From Microbacterium oleivorans (GTDB lineage: Bacteria; Actinomycetota; Actinomycetes; Actinomycetales; Microbacteriaceae), in NCBI RefSeq assembly GCF_013389665.1, contig NZ_CP058316.1, forward strand, positions 3,224,001 to 3,288,000: a stretch of DNA of 64,000 nucleotides. Reading direction: 5' to 3'. This document shows, in pieces, positions 35,967-46,193 of this stretch; position 1 is the stretch's first letter; each line of letters opens with the position of its first letter. Under the pieces are notes generated by a model that was given only the letters and a program-made list of their open reading frames with translations, was not told the origin of the DNA and made no database searches. The translations under genes were made by a program, and so were the position numbers.

Positions 35967-36659
35967 TCAGACGAAGAGGTTCGCGCGCTCGAGGTCCTCG
36001 GCGAAGTCGACCTCGACCGCGTAGAGGTCGGAGATGTCCATCGGCTCGATGAGGACGTCGTTCTCGGCGATCGCGAGCTCGAGGCCGCGCTCGAAGTAGT
36101 CCTGGTCGTCGACGCGACCGAGCTGGGCGATGAGCGCCTTCTTGTCGCGCGAGGAGATGTAGTTGATGCCGACCGCTTCACCGATGCCGCCACGGACGGT
36201 CTTCGACAGCTCCTTGATGAAGCCCTCGGAATCGACGGTGTACTTGACCTCTTCGTCGCTCACCTTGGCGGTGTTGACCGTCACGAAGGACGTGTCGCGC
36301 TGAATCAGCGGAACCGCTCGGCCCAGAACGCGCGGGTCGAAGACGACATCGCCGTTCATCCAGAGCACGCCGCCGCGCCCGGTCGCCTTGAGCGCACGGA
36401 GCAGACTCTGCGACGTGTTCGTCTGGTCGTAGCGGGCGTTGTACACGTAGTCGACGTCGGGGAAGGCCTCGACGATGGTCTCGGCGCGGTAGCCGACGAC
36501 CGTCGTGATGCGCGCGTCGTCGCCGAAGGCGAAGCGGACGTTGTCGTGCTGCTGCTGCATGATGCTGCGTCCGTCACCGAGCTCGGTGAGCGGTTTGGGG
36601 AGGGAGCGGCCCAGACGGGAACCCATCCCTGCGGCGAGGATCACGATCTGAAGGCTCAC
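35967..36659 (-). CDS. Nucleotidyltransferase, sugar- or alditol-phosphate type
   Basis: A 230-residue Rossmann-like NTP transferase. IVILAAGMGSRLGRSLPKPL is the nucleotide-binding signature (GxGxR...PK); LWMNGDVVFDP holds the metal-binding Asp, and VEVDFAEDLERA the late acidic pair. It belongs near LicC-like cytidylyl- and sugar nucleotidylyltransferases. I prefer GTG 36659 over ATG 36665 because AGGAG lies 6 nt before the former and touches the latter. Its closeness to three glycerophosphotransferase-like genes suggests it makes an activated precursor for the same polymer, but the substrate is not readable. Confidence 0.82.
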   Translation of the reverse strand: MSLQIVILAAGMGSRLGRSLPKPLTELGDGRSIMQQQHDNVRFAFGDDARITTVVGYRAETIVEAFPDVDYVYNARYDQTNTSQSLLRALKATGRGGVLWMNGDVVFDPRVLGRAVPLIQRDTSFVTVNTAKVSDEEVKYTVDSEGFIKELSKTVRGGIGEAVGINYISSRDKKALIAQLGRVDDQDYFERGLELAIAENDVLIEPMDISDLYAVEVDFAEDLERANLFV

Positions 36660-36864
36660 GGACATCTCCTGGGGTTGCGAGTTTGTGCAGGATTCACCGA
36701 GACGTCACCCGGGTCCTCCGTTTTGATGGTACCGATGCCTCCTGTGAGGGTGCAGGACACGCCTGCGCCGTTGTGCTTTCGTGATGTTGCTGCTAGCCCG
36801 CGCCCGGCGTCACCGGATGTCGTACGGCCCGCTGAGCGGACACCACGCTTGATAGGTTGGACCG

Positions 36865-38316
36865 GTGACAGCCGATACCCCCGCCCCGCAGGACGATCGG
36901 CGTGTCGCATCCGGTGTCGACACCGTAGCGCCGCCGGTCCCCGACGTACCCGCCGACGTCGTCGCCGCCGGTACGGCCGCGGGAGAGACCTCGGTGTCGC
37001 CGGCTTCCGAGTCGCCGCGGCCCACCCCGCCGCGGCAGCCGCGTTCGTCGGCCGCCACCGGAGCGAAGAAGCCCCGTAAGCCGCGCAAGCCCGCGTCCCC
37101 GCAACCTCGGGCCTCGGTGCCGCCCGTGCCCGAGATCCCCGCCGCCATCGCGGCCGCCGCGTACGCCGAGACGCCGCCCGCCGACGAGGCCGAACAGCTC
37201 CCCGTCGCGGAGGTCGAGCCGGAGCCCGTCGTCGGGCCGGAGCCGGAGCCCGAGCCCCAGCCTGTCGTAGAGCCGGAGCCGCAGCCCGAGCTTGTCGTCG
37301 AGCCCGAGCCCGAGCCCGAGCCGGAGCCCGAGCCGGAGCCGGAGCCTGTCGTCGAGCCGGAGCCTGTCGTTGAGCCGGACCCGGAGCCGGAACCGGACCC
37401 GGACCCGGACCCGGAGCCGACGGTCCACATCGAGTGGGATTCGGATCCCGAGCCCGAGGCGAGCACGCCGGCGCTCGTGGCGCCCGCCGCCGAGTCGGAG
37501 GCCGCCGTCGTCGAGGATGAGCCGTCGTCCCACGAGGCCACGGCCGCAGCATCCGACGTTCCGGCGCTGCGGCTGAGCGGGGTGACGAAGGTCTACGGTG
37601 ACACGCGTGCCGTCGACGGGATCGAGCTGGAGATCCCGGCGGGCTCGTTCTACGGCCTCGTCGGCCCCAACGGTGCCGGCAAGACGACGACCCTGTCGAT
37701 GATCGCGGGGCTGCTGCGTCCCGACAGCGGGACGGTGCACGTCGCCGGTGTCGATCTGCGCCGCCATCCGGCACGCGCCAAGCGTCAGATGGGTATCCTG
37801 CCCGACCGGTTGCGCACGTTCGATCGTCTGTCCGGACGACAGCTGCTCTATTACTACGGGGTCCTCCGCGGGTTGAAGCCCGCGGTCGTCGAGAACCGGA
37901 TCGCCGACCTCGCGCGCGCGTTCGATCTGACCGACGCGCTGGGGCGCAGCGTCGCGGACTATTCGGCGGGTATGACCAAGAAGGTGATGCTCGCGGGCGC
38001 GATGATCCACTCGCCGCGACTGCTGGTGCTCGACGAGCCCTTCGAATCGGTCGACCCGGTCTCGAGCGCGGTCATCCTCGACATCCTGCAGAAGTACGTC
38101 GCCCACGGCGGAACGGTGATCCTGTCGAGCCACGGCATGGAGCTCGTGCAGCGGGCATGCTCGGGTGTCGCGGTGATGGTCGGAGGCCGGATCCTGGCGT
38201 CGGGATCGGTCGACGAGGTGCGCGACGGACGGACCCTCGAGCAGCGGTTCCTCGAACTCGCGGGCGGCACCAGCGCGGTGGAGGGACTCGAGTGGTTGCA
38301 CACGTTCTCCGACTGA
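36865..38316 (+). CDS. ABC transporter ATPase with long Pro-Glu repeat extension
   Basis: A 483-residue protein. The ATPase proper starts only at about residue 233: [20 protein letters not shown], Walker [10 protein letters not shown] at about 267, an altered signature [16 protein letters not shown] in place of LSGGQ, Walker [13 protein letters not shown], and [10 protein letters not shown] with the switch His. The first 230 residues are disordered: a [16 protein letters not shown] basic patch near 72-90 and a Pro-Glu/Pro-Asp repeat at about 114-189. The permease gene overlaps by 25 bp. TAGGTT at 36853-36858 and six bases lead to the GTG start (leaderless). It resembles exporters of the bacteriocin/antibiotic ABC-2 type; substrate unknown. 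Confidence 0.88.
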   Translation: MTADTPAPQDDRRVASGVDTVAPPVPDVPADVVAAGTAAGETSVSPASESPRPTPPRQPRSSAATGAKKPRKPRKPASPQPRASVPPVPEIPAAIAAAAYAETPPADEAEQLPVAEVEPEPVVGPEPEPEPQPVVEPEPQPELVVEPEPEPEPEPEPEPEPVVEPEPVVEPDPEPEPDPDPDPEPTVHIEWDSDPEPEASTPALVAPAAESEAAVVEDEPSSHEATAAASDVPALRLSGVTKVYGDTRAVDGIELEIPAGSFYGLVGPNGAGKTTTLSMIAGLLRPDSGTVHVAGVDLRRHPARAKRQMGILPDRLRTFDRLSGRQLLYYYGVLRGLKPAVVENRIADLARAFDLTDALGRSVADYSAGMTKKVMLAGAMIHSPRLLVLDEPFESVDPVSSAVILDILQKYVAHGGTVILSSHGMELVQRACSGVAVMVGGRILASGSVDEVRDGRTLEQRFLELAGGTSAVEGLEWLHTFSD

Positions 38317-39827
38317 GGCTCGCCCTCCTCGTCGGAGCGCTGCGTCACCAGCGCGCTCGGGCGCTCCTGGCGGTCGGCGTGACCGTCGTGCTCGTGGTCG
38401 CCGTGGCGCTCGCGCTGCTCCGGCTGCGGGAGGCGTCGCTCGACAGTGCGCTCGTCGTCCTCGCGATCGGCGGCTCGGCGGTGTCGTTCTGCTTCGCGCT
38501 CGTGCCCGTCGTCGTACCGATTCGCGACCCGCTCGACCCGCGACGCTTCGCCGTCACCGGTCGCGACTGGCGGGCCGTCGCAGCGGCCACGGCGCTGGCG
38601 AGCCCGCTCAGCCTGCCATCGGTCGCGGTCGTCGTCGTGGGGGTGTTCCTGGCCCTCGCCTGGACGGCGCAGGGCGTCGACCCAGCGGCGGCGGGTTTCG
38701 CCGCGGCGCTCGTCGCGGTCACCCAGATGCTCCTCGCGCGCGTCGCTCTCGGCGTCACGGCGCTCCTCCTGCCCGACCGGCGCTCCCGCGAACTGACGTC
38801 CCTCCTGGTGCTGGGTCTCGCCGTGATCGCCATTCCCGTGGCGGTGTTCCTCGCCTCGTTGAACGGGGAGGCCGGGATCCCGGCGCCCCTGCGCGCGGCC
38901 GTCGACACGCTCGCGCTCACCCCGATCGGTGCCGCGTGGGTGCTGCCCCTCGATCCGAGCCCGCCCGTCGTGGCCGTCGCCGTCCTCACCCCGGTCGTCC
39001 TCGCCACGGCATGGGTGCTCATCGTCCGACGCATGCTCACCCGGACCGAACGTCCCGTGTCGGTGCGCGAGCGCCGAGGGCTGGGCTGGTTCACGGTGAC
39101 TCCGGGCACCCCGGGCGGAGCGGTGGCGGCGCGCTCGCTCATCTACTGGCTGCGCGATCCGCGCTACCTGGTCGACATCGCGATCATCCCGGTGGCGGCG
39201 GTCGTCGCCGTGATCCCCCTCATCATCGTGGGCGTGCCCCACGAGATCGCCGCTCTCATCCCCGCCCCGCTCGTGGCACTGCTCCTCGGATGGGTCGTGC
39301 ACAACGACCTCGCCTACGACGGCTCGGCCGTGTGGCTCCACATCTCCAGCGCCGTGCGCGGCGCATCCGACCGCGCGGGTCGCCTCGTCCCGCTTCTCCT
39401 GGTGGCGCTGCCCCTGCTCGCCATCGCGATCCCGGTCGGCATCGGGGTGCACGGCGACTGGGCGGCGCTGCCGGCGATGGTCGGGGTGTGTGCGGCTCTG
39501 CTCCTCGGCGGTCTCGGGCTCTCGTCCGTCGCGTCGGTCGTGGCTCCCTACGCCGTCGCGCGCCACGGCGACAGCCCCTTCCAGCAGCCTCAGCGCACCG
39601 GTGGCGGTGCGTCGCAGGCCACCGTGCTCGGCGGTGCCGTCGTGACGGCGGTTCCGACTCTCTGGTGGGGTTGGCGCTTCCTCGACGGTGAGCCCGACGC
39701 GCAGTGGTGGACTCTCGGGGTCGGCCTCGGAACCGGCGCCGTCGTGCTCGCGTGCGGCATCCTCATCGGCGGGTTGCTGTTCGACCGTCGCGGCGATCGA
39801 CTGATGACGTTCGCCGAGACGACCTGA
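38292..39827 (+). CDS. ABC transporter permease, large membrane protein
   Basis: A 511-residue integral membrane protein with about ten to twelve hydrophobic helices, starting after a short Arg-rich N-terminus ([20 protein letters not shown]). No substrate signature is visible. I chose GTG 38292 because GGAGGGA precedes it by 5 nt; this puts it 25 bp inside the ATPase gene, a common arrangement for a coupled transporter pair. The size and absence of extracellular domains fit ABC-2-like exporters. What it exports is unknown; the surrounding envelope genes make a wall or lipid component one possibility. Confidence 0.82.
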   Translation: MVAHVLRLRLALLVGALRHQRARALLAVGVTVVLVVAVALALLRLREASLDSALVVLAIGGSAVSFCFALVPVVVPIRDPLDPRRFAVTGRDWRAVAAATALASPLSLPSVAVVVVGVFLALAWTAQGVDPAAAGFAAALVAVTQMLLARVALGVTALLLPDRRSRELTSLLVLGLAVIAIPVAVFLASLNGEAGIPAPLRAAVDTLALTPIGAAWVLPLDPSPPVVAVAVLTPVVLATAWVLIVRRMLTRTERPVSVRERRGLGWFTVTPGTPGGAVAARSLIYWLRDPRYLVDIAIIPVAAVVAVIPLIIVGVPHEIAALIPAPLVALLLGWVVHNDLAYDGSAVWLHISSAVRGASDRAGRLVPLLLVALPLLAIAIPVGIGVHGDWAALPAMVGVCAALLLGGLGLSSVASVVAPYAVARHGDSPFQQPQRTGGGASQATVLGGAVVTAVPTLWWGWRFLDGEPDAQWWTLGVGLGTGAVVLACGILIGGLLFDRRGDRLMTFAETT

Positions 39828-39850
39828 GCGTTCGCGGATAGAATCCCGAC

Positions 39851-40117
39851 ATGAGCACTCCTCTCGATTCCCCCGACCAGGGCGGCCTCGCGACCCTCGA
39901 CCGTGAGCTCGAGGAGCTCATCCGCGAGGAGTCGCTCGATCCGGGCGACCACGAGCGGTTCTCGCATTACGTCAAGAAGGACAAGATCCTCGAGTCGGCG
40001 ATCACCGGGAAGCCGGTGCGTGCACTCTGCGGCAAGAAGTGGACGCCGGGCCGGGACCCCGAGAAGTTCCCCGTGTGCCCCACGTGCAAGGAGATCTACG
40101 AGTCGATGACGCGCTGA
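39851..40117 (+). CDS. DUF3039 domain protein
   Basis: An 88-residue actinobacterial protein. Its C-terminal half holds the DUF3039 core: HYVKKDKILESAITGKPVRA, then LCGKKWTPGRDPEKFPVCPTCKEIYE. One Cys (LCGK) and a CPTC pair look like ligands of a small metal site, giving three Cys plus possibly a His (HYVK). Function is not known. TAGAAT at 39839-39844 lies exactly six bases before the ATG, so the mRNA is leaderless with a near-ideal -10. Confidence 0.9.
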   Translation: MSTPLDSPDQGGLATLDRELEELIREESLDPGDHERFSHYVKKDKILESAITGKPVRALCGKKWTPGRDPEKFPVCPTCKEIYESMTR

Positions 40118-40126
40118 GCCGCGGCC

Positions 40127-41452
40127 TCAGTCGGCGTCGCGGTAGGTCGTCGGGATGGCGGGCTCGGAGCGGCTGAGCGCGAGCGCGCGCACCGGAAGCT
40201 CCTCGATCACGCGGGCGTGATGAGCGCGAGCCGCCCGGACGCCGGCGGGACCGGTCCAGTCCGCCACGGCGTGGCCGTCGGAGAACAGGGTCGTCTGTAG
40301 CGCGCGGGCGTCGGGATGCTCGGCGGGGGAGTCGAGGGGCTCGAAGCCATCGGCGACCACGACGACCTCCTCTTTCGCCGTGCCGCCGTCGAGGACCCGG
40401 AACGCCGACTTGCGCCCGCCGTGCGACACCTTGTCGGCCGAGGCCTTCGCCACCGGCAGCCATGACCCGTCCTCGTTCTGACGTGCCACGAGCTTGTATA
40501 CCATGCCGGCCGTGGGCGTGCCCGATCCCGTGACGAGCGAGGTCCCGACACCGTAGGCGTCGACCGGGGATGCCGCGAGCGCAGCGATCGCGTACTCGTC
40601 GAGGTCGCTCGTGACGGTGATCCGGGTGTCGCGGGCGCCCAGCTCGTCGAGCTGTCGGCGTACGTCCGCGGCGACGGTCGGCAGGTCGCCCGAATCGATC
40701 CGCACGCCGCCGAGCGCGGGTCCCGCCACGCGCACCGCCGTCGCCACACCCTCGGTGATGTCGTAGGTGTCGATGAGCAGGGTGGTGTCCACGCCGAGCG
40801 CCTCGATCTGGCTGCGGAAAGCCGCTTCCTCGCTGTCGTGCAGGAGGGTCCACGCGTGCGCGGCCGTCCCCATCGTGGGGATCCCCCACGTGCGCCCGGC
40901 TTCGAGGTTGCTCGTAGCGCCGAAACCGGCGATGTGCGCGGCGCGCGCCGCCGCGACCGCGCTGCGCTCGTGCGCGCGTCGCGACCCCATCTCGGCGAGC
41001 GGGCGATCGCCCGCGGCGATCGCCATGCGCGCCGCGGCCGTCGCCACTGCGGAGTCGTAGTTCAGGATGCTGAGGACGAGAGTCTCGAGCACCACCGCCT
41101 CGACGAAGCTACCCTCGACGGTCAGCACGGGCGACCCCGGGAAGTACAGCTCACCCTCGCGGTATCCGGTGATCGTGCCGGTGAAGCGGTAGTCGGCCAG
41201 CCAGTCCAGAGTGCGGGCATCCACTCCGCCGTGCTCGCGCAGGAACCGCAACTCGTCGTCGCCGAAGCGGAAGTTCTCGATCTCTTCGAGCAGACGGCCG
41301 GTTCCGGCGACGACGCCGAACCGTCGGCCACCCGACAGGCGGCGTGCGAACACCTCGAAGACGCAGTGCCGGTCGGCGGTGGAGTCGCGGAGCGCCGCCT
41401 GCAGCATCGTGATCTCGTACCGGTCGGTGAGCAGAGCGCTGGAGGCCGTCAT
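40127..41452 (-). CDS. pncB: Nicotinate phosphoribosyltransferase
   Basis: A 441-residue enzyme of NAD salvage, joining nicotinate and PRPP with ATP. LLTDRYEITMLQAALRD is the family N-terminus; EMGSRRAHERSAVAAARAA contains the active-site Arg/His region, IDTYDITEG and VRIDSGDL line the substrate site, and VGTSLVTGSGTPTAGMVYKLV binds the phosphate. I start at ATG 41452 because TACAGT lies seven bases upstream, indicating a leaderless transcript; a GTG three codons earlier overlaps that box. It is divergent from murI, with the two -10 boxes about 12 bp apart. Confidence 0.93.
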   Translation of the reverse strand: MTASSALLTDRYEITMLQAALRDSTADRHCVFEVFARRLSGGRRFGVVAGTGRLLEEIENFRFGDDELRFLREHGGVDARTLDWLADYRFTGTITGYREGELYFPGSPVLTVEGSFVEAVVLETLVLSILNYDSAVATAAARMAIAAGDRPLAEMGSRRAHERSAVAAARAAHIAGFGATSNLEAGRTWGIPTMGTAAHAWTLLHDSEEAAFRSQIEALGVDTTLLIDTYDITEGVATAVRVAGPALGGVRIDSGDLPTVAADVRRQLDELGARDTRITVTSDLDEYAIAALAASPVDAYGVGTSLVTGSGTPTAGMVYKLVARQNEDGSWLPVAKASADKVSHGGRKSAFRVLDGGTAKEEVVVVADGFEPLDSPAEHPDARALQTTLFSDGHAVADWTGPAGVRAARAHHARVIEELPVRALALSRSEPAIPTTYRDAD

Positions 41453-41490
41453 GTCTGCCACTGTAGCGACGCGGGGTAGGCTCGATGATC

Positions 41491-42327
41491 GTGAACGACG
41501 CGCCCATCGGCATCTTCGACTCGGGCGTCGGGGGACTCACGGTGGCGCGAGCCATCTCGCAGCTCCTGCCTCGCGAGTCGTTGCTGTACATCGGCGACAC
41601 CGCCCACTCCCCGTACGGACCGAAGCCGATCGCCGACGTGCGCCGCTACGGCCTCGAGGTGCTCGACAGCCTCGTCGACGAGGGGGTGAAGATGCTCGTC
41701 ATCGCGTGCAACACCGCATCATCCGCACTGCTGCGCGACGCCCGCGAGCGCTACGACGTCCCCGTCGTCGAGGTCATCAACCCCGCCGTCCGCACGGCGA
41801 TCTCCGCGACCCGCAACGGGCGCATCGGCGTCATCGGCACCGTGGGCACGATCGCTTCCCGGGCATATCAGGACATGCTCGAGGTCAACCAGAACCTGTC
41901 GGTCTTCGCCGCCTCCTGCCCCCGGTTCGTGGAGTTCGTCGAGGCGGGCATCACGCAGTCGCCCGAGGTTCTCGCCGTGGCCGAGGAGTACCTGGCACCG
42001 CTGCGCGGAGCGGGCGTGGACACCCTGGTGCTCGGCTGCACGCACTATCCGTTCCTCGAGGGCGCCATCAGCTACGTGATGGGGCCGGACGTCACGCTGG
42101 TCTCGAGCGACTCCGAGACGGCGAAGGACGTCTACCGGCAGCTCGTCTCGGGAGATCTGCTGGCCGGTGCCGCGGCCGTGCCCCGCCACGTCTACGAGGC
42201 CACGGGCGATTCCGCCGACGACTTCCTCGCCCTCGCCGACCGTCTGATGGGTCGCGGCGTGTCGTCGGTGCGGCTCGTGCAGACCGGCGCCATCTCGCTG
42301 CCCGCGCCCAGGCCGCCGGCTTCCTGA
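41491..42327 (+). CDS. murI: Glutamate racemase
   Basis: A 278-residue cofactor-independent racemase making D-glutamate for peptidoglycan. Both catalytic cysteines are seen: [11 protein letters not shown] at about 70 and [10 protein letters not shown] at about 180; [14 protein letters not shown] and [11 protein letters not shown] are signature stretches. TAGGCT at 41477-41482 lies eight bases before GTG 41491, so a leaderless GTG start is my choice; ATG 41485, two codons earlier, is the alternative but is only two bases from the box. rph follows 31 nt downstream, so murI-rph-rdgB are likely one operon. Confidence 0.95.
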   Translation: MNDAPIGIFDSGVGGLTVARAISQLLPRESLLYIGDTAHSPYGPKPIADVRRYGLEVLDSLVDEGVKMLVIACNTASSALLRDARERYDVPVVEVINPAVRTAISATRNGRIGVIGTVGTIASRAYQDMLEVNQNLSVFAASCPRFVEFVEAGITQSPEVLAVAEEYLAPLRGAGVDTLVLGCTHYPFLEGAISYVMGPDVTLVSSDSETAKDVYRQLVSGDLLAGAAAVPRHVYEATGDSADDFLALADRLMGRGVSSVRLVQTGAISLPAPRPPAS

Positions 42328-42358
42328 ACCCCACCCGCCGTTCGATCGGAGACATCCC

Positions 42359-43090
42359 ATGACCGATTCCCTGCGCGCCGACGGGCGCACCGCCGACCAG
42401 TTGCGCACCGTCACGATCGAGCGCGGCTGGAGCGCTCACGCCGAGGGGTCGGCGCTGGTGAGCTTCGGCGGCACGAAGGTGCTGTGCACGGCGTCGTTCA
42501 CGAACGGCGTCCCCCGATGGCTGACCGGCAAGGGCAAGGGCTGGGTCACCGCCGAGTACGCCATGCTGCCGCGCGCGACGAACAGCCGCAACGATCGCGA
42601 GTCGATCAAGGGCAAGGTCGGCGGCCGCACGCACGAGATCTCCCGCCTGATCGGGCGTGCGCTGCGCGCCGTGGTCGACACCAAGGCCCTCGGCGAGAAC
42701 ACCATCGTCATCGACTGCGACGTGCTGCAGGCCGACGGCGGCACGCGCACCGCAGCCATCACCGGCGCCTACGTCGCCCTCGCCGACGCCATCGAGTGGG
42801 GGCGGTCGCAGAAGTTCATCGCCCAGCGAGCGACGCCGCTGGTCGATTCGGTCTCGGCGGTGTCGGTGGGCATCATCGACGGCACGCCGATGCTCGATCT
42901 CGCCTACGTCGAGGATGTGCGCGCCGAAACCGACATGAACGTCGTCGTCACCGGTCGCGGCCTGTTCGTCGAGGTGCAGGGCACGGCCGAAGGCGCGCCG
43001 TTCGACAAGCGCGAGCTCGACGCCCTGCTGGAACTGGGCGTGGCCGGCTGCGCCGACCTGCGCGACATCCAGGCTGCGACGCTCGCATGA
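42359..43090 (+). CDS. rph: Ribonuclease PH
   Basis: A 243-residue phosphorolytic 3-prime exoribonuclease that trims tRNA and other RNA ends. Family stretches are intact: [77 protein letters not shown] (catalytic Asp residues) and [18 protein letters not shown]. It overlaps rdgB by 4 bp (ATGA). Length and composition are normal, so this is a functional copy, unlike the frameshifted one of E. coli K-12. Confidence 0.96.
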   Translation: MTDSLRADGRTADQLRTVTIERGWSAHAEGSALVSFGGTKVLCTASFTNGVPRWLTGKGKGWVTAEYAMLPRATNSRNDRESIKGKVGGRTHEISRLIGRALRAVVDTKALGENTIVIDCDVLQADGGTRTAAITGAYVALADAIEWGRSQKFIAQRATPLVDSVSAVSVGIIDGTPMLDLAYVEDVRAETDMNVVVTGRGLFVEVQGTAEGAPFDKRELDALLELGVAGCADLRDIQAATLA

Positions 43091-43680
43091 GCGACCGGAT
43101 CGTCCTGGCGACGCACAACCCGCACAAGGTCGAGGAGTTCCACGCCATCGTCGCGGCGGTGCGTCCCGACCTCGAGGTGATCGGCTACGACGGGCCCGAG
43201 CCCGTCGAGGACGGCATCACCTTCGCCGAGAACGCGCTCATCAAGGCCCGCGCGGCCGCCGCGCATACCGGTCTGCCCGCTCTGGCCGACGACTCGGGCA
43301 TCTGCGTCGACGCGCTCGGCGGTGCCCCGGGTGCCTTCTCGGCCTACTGGGCCGGGCACCGCAAGGATGCCGCCGCGAACACGGCGCTGCTCCTCGACCA
43401 GCTCTCCGATATCGCCGATCCCCGACGTGGCGCGCAGTTCGTCTCGGTCATCGCCCTCGTCGACGGCGAGTCCGAGCATGTCGTCGAAGGTGTCTGGCCG
43501 GGGCGGCTGGCAACGGCCCCCGCCGGCGCGGGAGGCTTCGGCTACGATCCGGTGTTCGTACCCGACGAGCAGCCCGGGCCCGCGCGTACGGTCGCCGAGT
43601 GGTCGGCCGCCGAGAAGAACGCCGCCTCGCACCGGGCGCGAGCCTTCGTGGCTCTGACCGAGCTGCTGCGCGCCCTCTGA
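43087..43680 (+). CDS. rdgB: XTP/dITP diphosphatase
   Basis: A 197-residue HAM1-type house-cleaning pyrophosphatase that hydrolyses deaminated purine nucleotides. [12 protein letters not shown] binds the triphosphate, [39 protein letters not shown] sequence holds the metal-binding Glu and catalytic Asp, and [11 protein letters not shown] plus [12 protein letters not shown] line the base pocket. It overlaps rph by 4 bp; the rph-rdgB pairing is common. The downstream ligD gene comes from the other strand. Confidence 0.95.
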   Translation: MSDRIVLATHNPHKVEEFHAIVAAVRPDLEVIGYDGPEPVEDGITFAENALIKARAAAAHTGLPALADDSGICVDALGGAPGAFSAYWAGHRKDAAANTALLLDQLSDIADPRRGAQFVSVIALVDGESEHVVEGVWPGRLATAPAGAGGFGYDPVFVPDEQPGPARTVAEWSAAEKNAASHRARAFVALTELLRAL

Positions 43681-43705
43681 GCGACCCGCTGCGCGCACGT
43701 TCGGG

Positions 43706-46132
43706 CTACCCGTCGTCGCGGAGGACGTCGCCGGGGCTGCGGTCGGGGCGCAGGCCGCGCCACCGGGCGTGGCGCAGGATGCCGCCGGGTGTGAACTCGG
43801 CGAACGCGACCTCGCCGACGAGGTCGGGGCGCACCCACAGCGCGTCCGACGCATCAGCTCGCGGGACGTCGACGAAGGGGTTCTCATCGGTTCGCAGCGG
43901 GTCGAGAGCCGCGGTCAATCGGGTGAGCTCGAGGTCGGAGAAGCCCGAGCCCACCCGCCCGGCATAGCGTAGGCCGGTCTCGTCGGGGATGCCGAGCAGC
44001 AGCGACCCGATGCCGCCGCGTCGAGACCCCTTGCCCGGTCGGATCGCGCCCACGACGACGTCCTGCGTACGGGTGAGCTTGACCTTCAGCCATTCCTCCG
44101 AGCGGACTCCGACGCGGTAGGGCGACCTCGGATCCTTCACGACGGCACCCTCCAGATCGAGCTCGCGGGCGACCGCGAGCGCCGCATCGAGGTCGTCGGT
44201 GACGGGCGGCACGGTGAGCGGAGCGCGCGTCCGCGTCGTCGCCGACTCCAGGAGTCGCCGTCGTTCCCGCAGGGGGAGGGCGGTCACATCGCGGTCGCCG
44301 TGGCCCAGCAGGTCGAAGACGAAGAAGTCGACAGGCGTCCGGTCGCGTTCCCGCGCGATCTCCCGGGGCTTCGTGAGATGCATGCGGTTCTGCAGCAGCG
44401 GGAAGCTCGGGCGCCCCGATCCGTCGAGGGCCACGATCTCGCCGTCGAGGACGAGCGGGTCGGGACCGAGCCCGAGGTCGGCGTCGGTGAGCTCGGGGTA
44501 GCGGGCGGTGATGTCGGTTCCGCTGCGGGCGTGGAGTCGCAGTCGTTCGCCGTCCCAGTGCGCGATCGCGCGCACACCGTCCCACTTGAACTCCACCCAG
44601 CGTCCCCAGCGTTCGGCGGCCGCGTGCGCCGGACCGGGCGCCGACGACACCGCGAGCATCGGTGCCACGGGACCCGTGGGCGCGGCGCGATCGAGCGCGG
44701 TCCCGGCCGCCGCCCCGTCGTCGCCAGCAGTCGACGGGTGATGCTGCGCCGGCTCGAGCCCCGCGGAATGCCGGCTCGCCCCGGCCTTCATGCGATGGAG
44801 CAGCCACTGCGACTTCTCACCCGACCCGCTCGTGCGGATCAGCACCAGCCGCGCCGCCTCCGCGGCCCCGCCCGGGCTGCCGTGCAGGGTGAGGATCACC
44901 TCGTCGTCGCGCCATTTCTCGAGCTCGTACGTGCCGGTGTCCCAGATGCTCATGGTGCCCGCTCCGTACTCTCCGGCGGGGATGTCGCCGGAGAAGGTCA
45001 GGTACTCCAGCGGATGCGGCTCCGTCATGACCGCCAGATGGTTCCGCTCGGGCGTCTCGGGGATGCCGCGTGGCACTGCCCAGCTGATGAGCACGCCGTC
45101 GCGCTCCAGGCGCAGGTCGTAGTGCAGGCGTCGCGCGTGGTGCTCCTGCACGACGAAGCGCGGCCGCGCGCCGCTGCTGCCGGCGGCAGCTGCCGTCGGC
45201 ATCGGCTCCGGGGTGCGATCGGCCGACCGCTTGGCGAGATAGGGCGCGAGGGGCGCGGTGCGGGCCGGGGCGAGGGGGGCGAGGAGATCGCCGACATCGG
45301 CCGCGCGCTCGAGCATCTCGTCGAAGCGGAGCTGTCTCAGCCCGGGGTCATCGAGCTCGCCCCAGGACCGCGGCGCGGCGACCGTCGGCTCCGCCCGCCC
45401 CCGCAGCGAGTACGGCGCGATGGTGGTCTTGGCGCCGTTGTTCTGGCTCCAGTCGAGGAACACTCTGCCGGCGCGCGCACTGCGGTTCATCTGGCTGATC
45501 ACCAGGTCGGGGTGGTCGGCCTCGAGCGAACGGGCGAGCTCCTTGGCGAATGCCGACGCCTGCTCGCTCGTCTGCCGGCCGTCGAGGGAGGCGTAGAGAT
45601 GGATCCCCTTGCTGCCGCTCGTGACTGGGAACAGCGTCATCCCGACGCCGGCGACGATGTCTCGCACCCATCGCGCCACCTCGGCGCATTCCGCCAGGCC
45701 CACGCCCGGGCCGGGATCGAGGTCGAGCACCAGCCGGTCGGGGGCGTCGCGCTCACCGGTGTCGCCGAAGCGCCACTGCGGCACGTGCAGTTCGAGGCTC
45801 GCGACCTGCGCGAGGTAGACGAGGGCGGCGACCTCGTCGACGAGCGGATAGTCCTTCGCGCCTGTCGAGTGGTCGATGGGCAGGCGGGGGAGCCAGGAGG
45901 GCGCGCCGCGCTCGAGGTCCTTGGCGAAGAAGTCGGGCTGCTCGACCCCCTCGGGCCACCGTTTCCGGGTCACCGGACGGCGGTCGAGGTGCGGCAGCAT
46001 CAGCGGCGCGATCCGCGAGACGTAGTCGATGACCTCGCCCTTGGTCGTGCCCGTCTGCGGATACAGCACCTTGTCGAGGTTCGACAGGCGCAGGCGCCGA
46101 CCGTCGACGCGCACCGTCTGTTCCCCTGCCAT
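43706..46132 (-). CDS. ligD: Multifunctional NHEJ DNA ligase LigD (POL-PE-LIG)
   Basis: An 808-residue three-module repair enzyme in the order found in Mycobacterium. The polymerase/primase module spans about 1-295 (LRLSNLDKVLYPQTGTTKGE; metal motif LVLDLDPG). The 3-prime phosphoesterase follows at about 320-470 (QEHHARRLHYDLRLERDG, GEYGAGTMSIWDTG). The ATP-dependent ligase occupies about 490-808 with the adenylated Lys in FKWDGVRA at about 515, DGEIVAL, and EGAVVKDPRSPY. The start ATG 46132 follows TACCCT by six bases (leaderless). The ku gene lies head-to-head 61 bp away. Together they suffice for bacterial end joining. Confidence 0.95.
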   Translation of the reverse strand: MAGEQTVRVDGRRLRLSNLDKVLYPQTGTTKGEVIDYVSRIAPLMLPHLDRRPVTRKRWPEGVEQPDFFAKDLERGAPSWLPRLPIDHSTGAKDYPLVDEVAALVYLAQVASLELHVPQWRFGDTGERDAPDRLVLDLDPGPGVGLAECAEVARWVRDIVAGVGMTLFPVTSGSKGIHLYASLDGRQTSEQASAFAKELARSLEADHPDLVISQMNRSARAGRVFLDWSQNNGAKTTIAPYSLRGRAEPTVAAPRSWGELDDPGLRQLRFDEMLERAADVGDLLAPLAPARTAPLAPYLAKRSADRTPEPMPTAAAAGSSGARPRFVVQEHHARRLHYDLRLERDGVLISWAVPRGIPETPERNHLAVMTEPHPLEYLTFSGDIPAGEYGAGTMSIWDTGTYELEKWRDDEVILTLHGSPGGAAEAARLVLIRTSGSGEKSQWLLHRMKAGASRHSAGLEPAQHHPSTAGDDGAAAGTALDRAAPTGPVAPMLAVSSAPGPAHAAAERWGRWVEFKWDGVRAIAHWDGERLRLHARSGTDITARYPELTDADLGLGPDPLVLDGEIVALDGSGRPSFPLLQNRMHLTKPREIARERDRTPVDFFVFDLLGHGDRDVTALPLRERRRLLESATTRTRAPLTVPPVTDDLDAALAVARELDLEGAVVKDPRSPYRVGVRSEEWLKVKLTRTQDVVVGAIRPGKGSRRGGIGSLLLGIPDETGLRYAGRVGSGFSDLELTRLTAALDPLRTDENPFVDVPRADASDALWVRPDLVGEVAFAEFTPGGILRHARWRGLRPDRSPGDVLRDDG

Positions 46133-46193
46133 GGCGACAGGGTATTGCGCCACCCGCTGGTGGCGCGCGGTGGTTGCGGTGTGTACTGCCTTC

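Noticed and set aside
36666..36864. A hidden small gene or RNA in the 199 bp between the nucleotidyltransferase and the ABC ATPase
   Set aside because: No open frame with a ribosome-binding site and no stable hairpin stands out; only the -10 box TAGGTT at its end is supported.
36810..37541. A Gly-Ser repeat protein on the minus strand
   Set aside because: The GSGSGS run is merely the complement of the Pro-Glu repeat in the ABC ATPase gene.
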